A stretch of DNA of 19,333 bases. Origin: Bacteroidales bacterium. GTDB taxonomy: Bacteria > Bacteroidota > Bacteroidia > Bacteroidales > NBLH01. Shown piece by piece: positions 16,365 through 19,333 of this stretch; the stretch's first letter is position 1, and the number at the start of each line of letters is the position of its first letter. The stretch spans positions 1-19,333 of the forward strand of contig JARGGF010000007.1 in NCBI GenBank assembly GCA_029210905.1. Reading direction: 5' to 3'. Both the position numbers and the translations under genes were made by a program. The notes below the pieces were generated by a model that worked only from the letters and a program-made list of their open reading frames with translations, was not told the origin of the DNA and made no database searches.

Positions 16365-17142
16365 GACCAACAATCTAAAAGTAACAACAATACAAACCAA
16401 TTTAATTTGGGAAGACGTAAAAAGAAACCTGCTTAATTTTGAGCTTAAAATCAGGAATATAGGTGAAATTACCGATATTATTGTCCTTCCTGAGATGTTC
16501 AGCACCGGATTTTCAATGAAACCCGCTGAATTTGCTGAGTCAATGGATGGTGAATCAGCAGGCTGGATGAAAAAAATGGCCACACTGACCGATGCCTTGA
16601 TAGTTGGGAGCCTGATAATTAAAGAAAATGGTAAATTTGTCAATCGTCTGTTAGCTGTTAAGCCTGATGGTGCAATGGAATATTATGACAAAAGGCATTT
16701 ATTTGCCATTGGAGGGGAGCATAAAGAATATGATGCTGGAAATAAACTATTGATATTTTCGTATAAAGGGTGGAAAATAAACCCGTTGATTTGTTACGAT
16801 TTGCGTTTCCCTGTCTGGAGCCGTAATCAAAATGATTTCGATATACAAATTTATGTAGCCAACTGGCCGGAAAAACGTAGCTTTCACTGGAACATATTAT
16901 TGCAGGCCAGGGCAATTGAAAACCAGTCTTTTGTAGTAGGAGTTAACCGGATAGGAGCGGACGGAAATGGTTATCTCCATTCAGGCGATACTTGTATTTT
17001 TGATCCCATGGGAATACGGATAAGTAAAACGAACCCAAATGAAGACAGCACAGAGACAGTTACACTTGACAAAAGTCTTTTGGAACAAGTGAGAAAGTCT
17101 CTTCCATTTTTGCAGGATGGGGATAATTTTACGATTGCTTAA
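16363..17142 (+). CDS. Nitrilase-family amidohydrolase (omega-amidase / YafV type)
   Basis: This is a carbon-nitrogen hydrolase of 259 residues with the Glu-Lys-Cys triad: E44 in VLPEMFSTGF, K110 in YYDKRHLF and C144 in PLICYDLRFPVWSRN. The pattern LPEMF(S/T)TGF and the length match the YafV/Nit2 branch, whose members hydrolyse omega-amides such as alpha-ketoglutaramate and so repair by-products of glutamine transaminases in the cytoplasm. The exact substrate here is inference. The N-terminus MTNNLKVTTIQTNLIWED aligns well with the expected family start, so the ATG embedded in the upstream repeat is probably genuine. It ends 5 bases before the stop of the convergent membrane-protein gene, with no obvious terminator between them. 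Confidence 0.92.
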   Translation: MTNNLKVTTIQTNLIWEDVKRNLLNFELKIRNIGEITDIIVLPEMFSTGFSMKPAEFAESMDGESAGWMKKMATLTDALIVGSLIIKENGKFVNRLLAVKPDGAMEYYDKRHLFAIGGEHKEYDAGNKLLIFSYKGWKINPLICYDLRFPVWSRNQNDFDIQIYVANWPEKRSFHWNILLQARAIENQSFVVGVNRIGADGNGYLHSGDTCIFDPMGIRISKTNPNEDSTETVTLDKSLLEQVRKSLPFLQDGDNFTIA

Positions 17143-17147
17143 AATAC

Positions 17148-17693
17148 CTAAAATGCAAACCCTATTCTTATCACAGGGTTAGTGTAAGGAGTAAATTCAG
17201 TTTCGTTAAGGTTCCAAAGCACCAAAAAGTAGATACCACTGCGTTGTCCAAGTTTTTGAAAGTAGCCACCGCCCACCAGGTAACTATCAATCCATTTGCG
17301 ATAACTTTCTATTGTAGGTGACAAACTGGTATATACTTCTACGTTTAAAGCCTCTATTTCGGCGTGGGCAAATAGTCCCTCAAAAATAAAGAACCTGGTA
17401 AAAACACTTGCACCGTAGGTAGAGTAATCAAGAGTGGGTATAAAACGCTTGTCGTTGTAGTAGCTATAACTAATACCAATACCTGTATGGAAGCGCTCAG
17501 TGACCTTGTAGCCAATAATTGGCGACACTTCAACCTGGGTTACGGTACCGAACTGCAAACCTAGTCCCCCACCAAAAAACAATTTATCGGCAAATGATGG
17601 TTTTTCTTTTTTCTTTTCGTAATACTGGGCATTTAACTGCAGTGTGAAAATGCTTAATAAAATTATGGTTGATAGTGTTTTAAGTGTTTTCAT
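17148..17693 (-). CDS. Small beta-rich outer-membrane protein, family unknown
   Basis: The 181-residue product has a signal peptide (MKTLKTLSTIILLSIFTLQLNAQ, cleavage after residue 22 or 23) and then alternating aromatic/glycine strands (FFGGGLGLQFGT, PIIGYKVTERFHTGIGISYSY, YLVGGGYFQKL). It ends in RIGFAF, a C-terminal aromatic as in outer-membrane barrels. It is probably a small beta-barrel of about eight strands, like many uncharacterised Bacteroidota outer-membrane proteins. It stands alone, convergent with the nitrilase gene; no consensus -7 box was found just upstream. Confidence 0.75.
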   Translation of the reverse strand: MKTLKTLSTIILLSIFTLQLNAQYYEKKKEKPSFADKLFFGGGLGLQFGTVTQVEVSPIIGYKVTERFHTGIGISYSYYNDKRFIPTLDYSTYGASVFTRFFIFEGLFAHAEIEALNVEVYTSLSPTIESYRKWIDSYLVGGGYFQKLGQRSGIYFLVLWNLNETEFTPYTNPVIRIGFAF

Positions 17694-18165
17694 CTTTAGA
17701 TAATGTTTTAGTCAAACAGGAATATATGATGGCCTGAACCATTCTCATTCAAATAATTTTCTTCTTTATAATTTGATATTAAACCGTAAAAATAACGAAT
17801 ATTTTTTTAATAAATTATCTGTTAGTGTTATCTGGTGCACGATAAATTTACATGATGTAAAGAGATAATTTTATGGTTTACTTTTTTCGTACAACGGAGC
17901 TTCAGAAGAAGTACTTTTTTAACAACCTCTACAGGGTAAGTGAAATTTGGCATCCACTTATGTTGTTCCTATTAGTAGAGGTGCTGACTGTAAAATTCCA
18001 CACCAGCCTAATACCAGCAAAAAATTAAAAAAAATCACCTTATTTCACCAGGCGCAAACCTGTCCTGCATTCATTTTAACAAATTTCCTTTGGAGTGTTA
18101 AATAAAGTACACTACTTTTAATGCGTAAAATCTGAACTCATTAAAACAGTTAGTCTGTAAAAGCA

Positions 18166-18357
18166 AATCGCAAGCATGCGTAACTTTTTGATAATATTGT
18201 TAAATTGTTAAGTTGCTAAAATTCAGCAATTTAACAATATAGCAATTTAACATTCGTAACACAATAATTAACATATAGTTGCGATTTTAAATTGCAGATC
18301 AGTGTTTTTACTGAGATCTGAAAATAGGTTGGCTGGCGGTATCTTATGCTTGCGATT
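18166..18357. repeat. 192-bp segment with 12-bp terminal inverted repeats
   Basis: AATCGCAAGCAT at 18166-18177 is the exact reverse complement of ATGCTTGCGATT at 18346-18357. TAAAAG occurs just outside both ends (18158-18163 and 18359-18364), 2 bases and 1 base away, like a short target duplication. The interior has no coding frame. This would suit a miniature inverted-repeat element, but the match may also be chance in repeat-rich DNA. Confidence 0.35.
18205..18237. repeat. AT-rich hairpin TTGTTAAGTTGCT / AGCAATTTAACAA
   Basis: Thirteen paired positions (one a G-T wobble) surround a 7-base loop at 18218-18224. An overlapping 14-bp perfect pair (18194-18207 with 18227-18240) and a further copy AGCAATTTAACA at 18241-18252 show that the unit is repeated in both orientations. 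There is no T tract, so it is not a standard terminator. Confidence 0.6.
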
Positions 18358-18404
18358 ATAAAAGATATATCAGTAATATGGGGTAGCCCTAGGGTTATAC
18401 AAAC

Positions 18405-19311
18405 GTTACTCACCATGAAAAAATAAGAAATGAAAATCGAGCTATTAATCATAATTACAATAAGTCTACTATTTGGATGTAAATCTCAAAATAAGAAAGT
18501 CGAAAAAAAGGACTATGAAATCATATATGATGAAGGAATATATGTGGAGAAGTTTGATTCAAAGAATACATCCGAAAATAGGTATACAGCAAATAATCAA
18601 ACCTTCTTGGAAGGTAATAAACTTACTTTTGATTATTATTATGAAGACCACAGCGGTAAAAAGTATAAATTTCAAGAGATTGATGGTGCAGGAGATTTGG
18701 ATTTTAAAGAAATGGTAAAGCATGGTTTTTCGTTCCACTTGATAGCATAAACGATAAAACAATAGATAAAGTCATCCTTACAGTTAAATACGGATTACAA
18801 CCAATGATTAACAACAATCCAGATTATAATCAAACAGTAATTTCATATAAATACCCACAAGTAAATGGAGATAGAAAATTTAGTTCTTCAACTGGAGTAA
18901 TCGAAAATGAAAAGAACGTTTGGATGCATCCACCAAGAGATAGGTTTTTTAGGATTTTAGAAATAAATCCTTTTCCATTCATCCAAGCACCATATGAAAT
19001 TGGTAATAAGTGGAATTGGTCTTTGGGAATTGGTAGTTTTTGGGGAGACGAAAGGTGGAAAAATTGGAATGAATCAATCGAAAACCAATACGATTACGAG
19101 ATTGTAGGTAAAGAGAAGATTAAGCTTGAAATCGGAGAAGTTGAATGTTATATAATTGAATCTATTGCTAGAAGTTCAATTGGACAAACAAGATTAACGG
19201 CATATTTCAACATGGAAATAGGGTTTGTAAAATTGGACTATACTAATATAGATTCAACGAGAACAGTTTTGGAATTAATAGATTTTGAAAAGAAGGAACA
19301 CGGTGAGTAAC
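18405..19311 (+). mobile_element. Candidate integron-type gene cassette (gene between inverse core sites)
   Basis: GTTACTCACC (18405-18414) and its exact reverse complement GGTGAGTAAC (19302-19311) bound a single gene. The left site is preceded by GGGTTATACAAAC, resembling the L' side of an attC. The right site continues TAACAATGCTAAGAAACATC, resembling the R''-L'' side of the next attC. The gene starts 15 bases after the left site and its TAA stop lies inside the right site, the tight packing expected of cassettes. Against it: GTTACTC departs from the classical GTTRRRY core, the second attC is cut by the window end, and no integrase is visible. Confidence 0.4.
18430..19310 (+). pseudogene. 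Frameshifted lipoprotein gene, family unknown
   Basis: Two open frames form one interrupted gene. The first (18430-18750) encodes a lipoprotein signal MKIELLIIITISLLFGC (C17) and a charged beta-type region up to about residue 97. The second frame is open from before 18723 (WFFVPLDSINDKTIDKVILT...) through an ATG at 18804 to the stop at 19308-19310. The total, 881 bases, is one base short of 294 codons, so a single-base loss near 18717-18722 explains the break; restoring it would read ...MVKAWFFVPL. The C-terminal part has aromatic beta segments (WNWSLGIGSFWGDERWKNW) and ends in DIDSTRTVLEL-like strands, recalling DUF3108-like exported proteins, but I do not recognise the family. It could be a true pseudogene or a sequencing error. 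The gene fills the candidate cassette completely. Confidence 0.65.
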
Positions 19312-19333
19312 AATGCTAAGAAACATCCTGCAT

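Larger units (their letters stand above)
17694..18404. other. Gene-free region rich in inverted repeats
   Basis: I find no credible protein-coding gene or tRNA in these 711 bases. They contain an 8-bp inverted repeat ACCTCTAC/GTAGAGGT (17925-17932, 17975-17982) enclosing a smaller TAAGTG/CACTTA stem; a 12-bp inverted repeat pair (18166-18177, 18346-18357); a strong AT hairpin (18205-18237); and a bulged hairpin CAGATCAGT/ACTGAGATCTG around 18294-18320. The density of repeats contrasts with the compact gene order to the left and looks like accessory or formerly mobile DNA. Confidence 0.5.

Noticed and set aside
17158..17180. AACCCT/AGGGTT hairpin as terminator for the nitrilase gene
   Set aside because: It lies inside the coding sequence of the convergent outer-membrane protein gene, has only six pairs and no T tract.
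18231..18452. Minus-strand open frame of 73 codons across the repeat region and the lipoprotein start
   Set aside because: It runs through the inverted repeats and the candidate cassette boundary, has no protein-family character, and overlaps the start of the better-supported plus-strand gene.

Overview
The window looks like chromosomal DNA of an AT-rich member of the Bacteroidota, probably an anaerobic or facultative Bacteroidales/Marinilabiliales-type organism. This rests on the Bacteroidota-type TAnnTTTG promoter boxes, weak or absent Shine-Dalgarno sequences, typical Bacteroidota envelope proteins (PD40 + carboxypeptidase-regulatory-like + OmpA; SPOR; Cys lipoproteins) and the RseC-rnfBCDGEA gene order. 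The assignment is an inference from gene content; no search was run.

Layout. (1) 1-5211, minus strand: a cell-envelope operon read right to left, consisting of a SPOR-domain periplasmic protein, a PD40/OmpA outer-membrane-associated protein and a large exported protein that runs off the left edge. (2) 5212-5964: a long AT-rich divergent intergenic region with a recognisable promoter for the Rnf operon. (3) 5965-11742, plus strand: a complete Rnf electron-transport operon, RseC-like protein then RnfB, C, D, G, E, A, closed by a strong terminator at 11770. Rnf couples electron flow between reduced ferredoxin and NAD+ to ion transport across the inner membrane. RnfD and RnfG carry covalent-flavin-type sites, RnfB and RnfC carry the iron-sulfur clusters, and RnfA and RnfE carry the paired membrane cysteines. 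(4) 11907-14192, minus strand: an octaheme c-type cytochrome lipoprotein with HEAT and TPR regions, convergent with Rnf. (5) 14356-17142, plus strand: housekeeping genes glyA, a PlsC-like acyltransferase and a nitrilase-family amidase. (6) 17148-17693, minus strand: a small beta-rich outer-membrane protein.

(7) 17694-19333 is the accessory part. About 730 bases hold no convincing gene but several inverted repeats, including a 12-bp terminal-inverted-repeat pair flanked by a 6-bp direct repeat. After this comes a frameshifted lipoprotein gene enclosed by GTTACTCACC and its exact reverse complement GGTGAGTAAC. Start and stop codons lie immediately inside these boundaries, and the stop codon lies inside the right one. 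This arrangement resembles an integron-type gene cassette in a cluster lacking a visible integrase, and it is the most unusual feature of the window.

A further pattern is a set of short related low-complexity words (such as TCTAATTTCCAAT, CCAATGACCAA and CAATCTAAA) just upstream of rnfE, glyA and the nitrilase gene. In the last case they run into the start codon itself.
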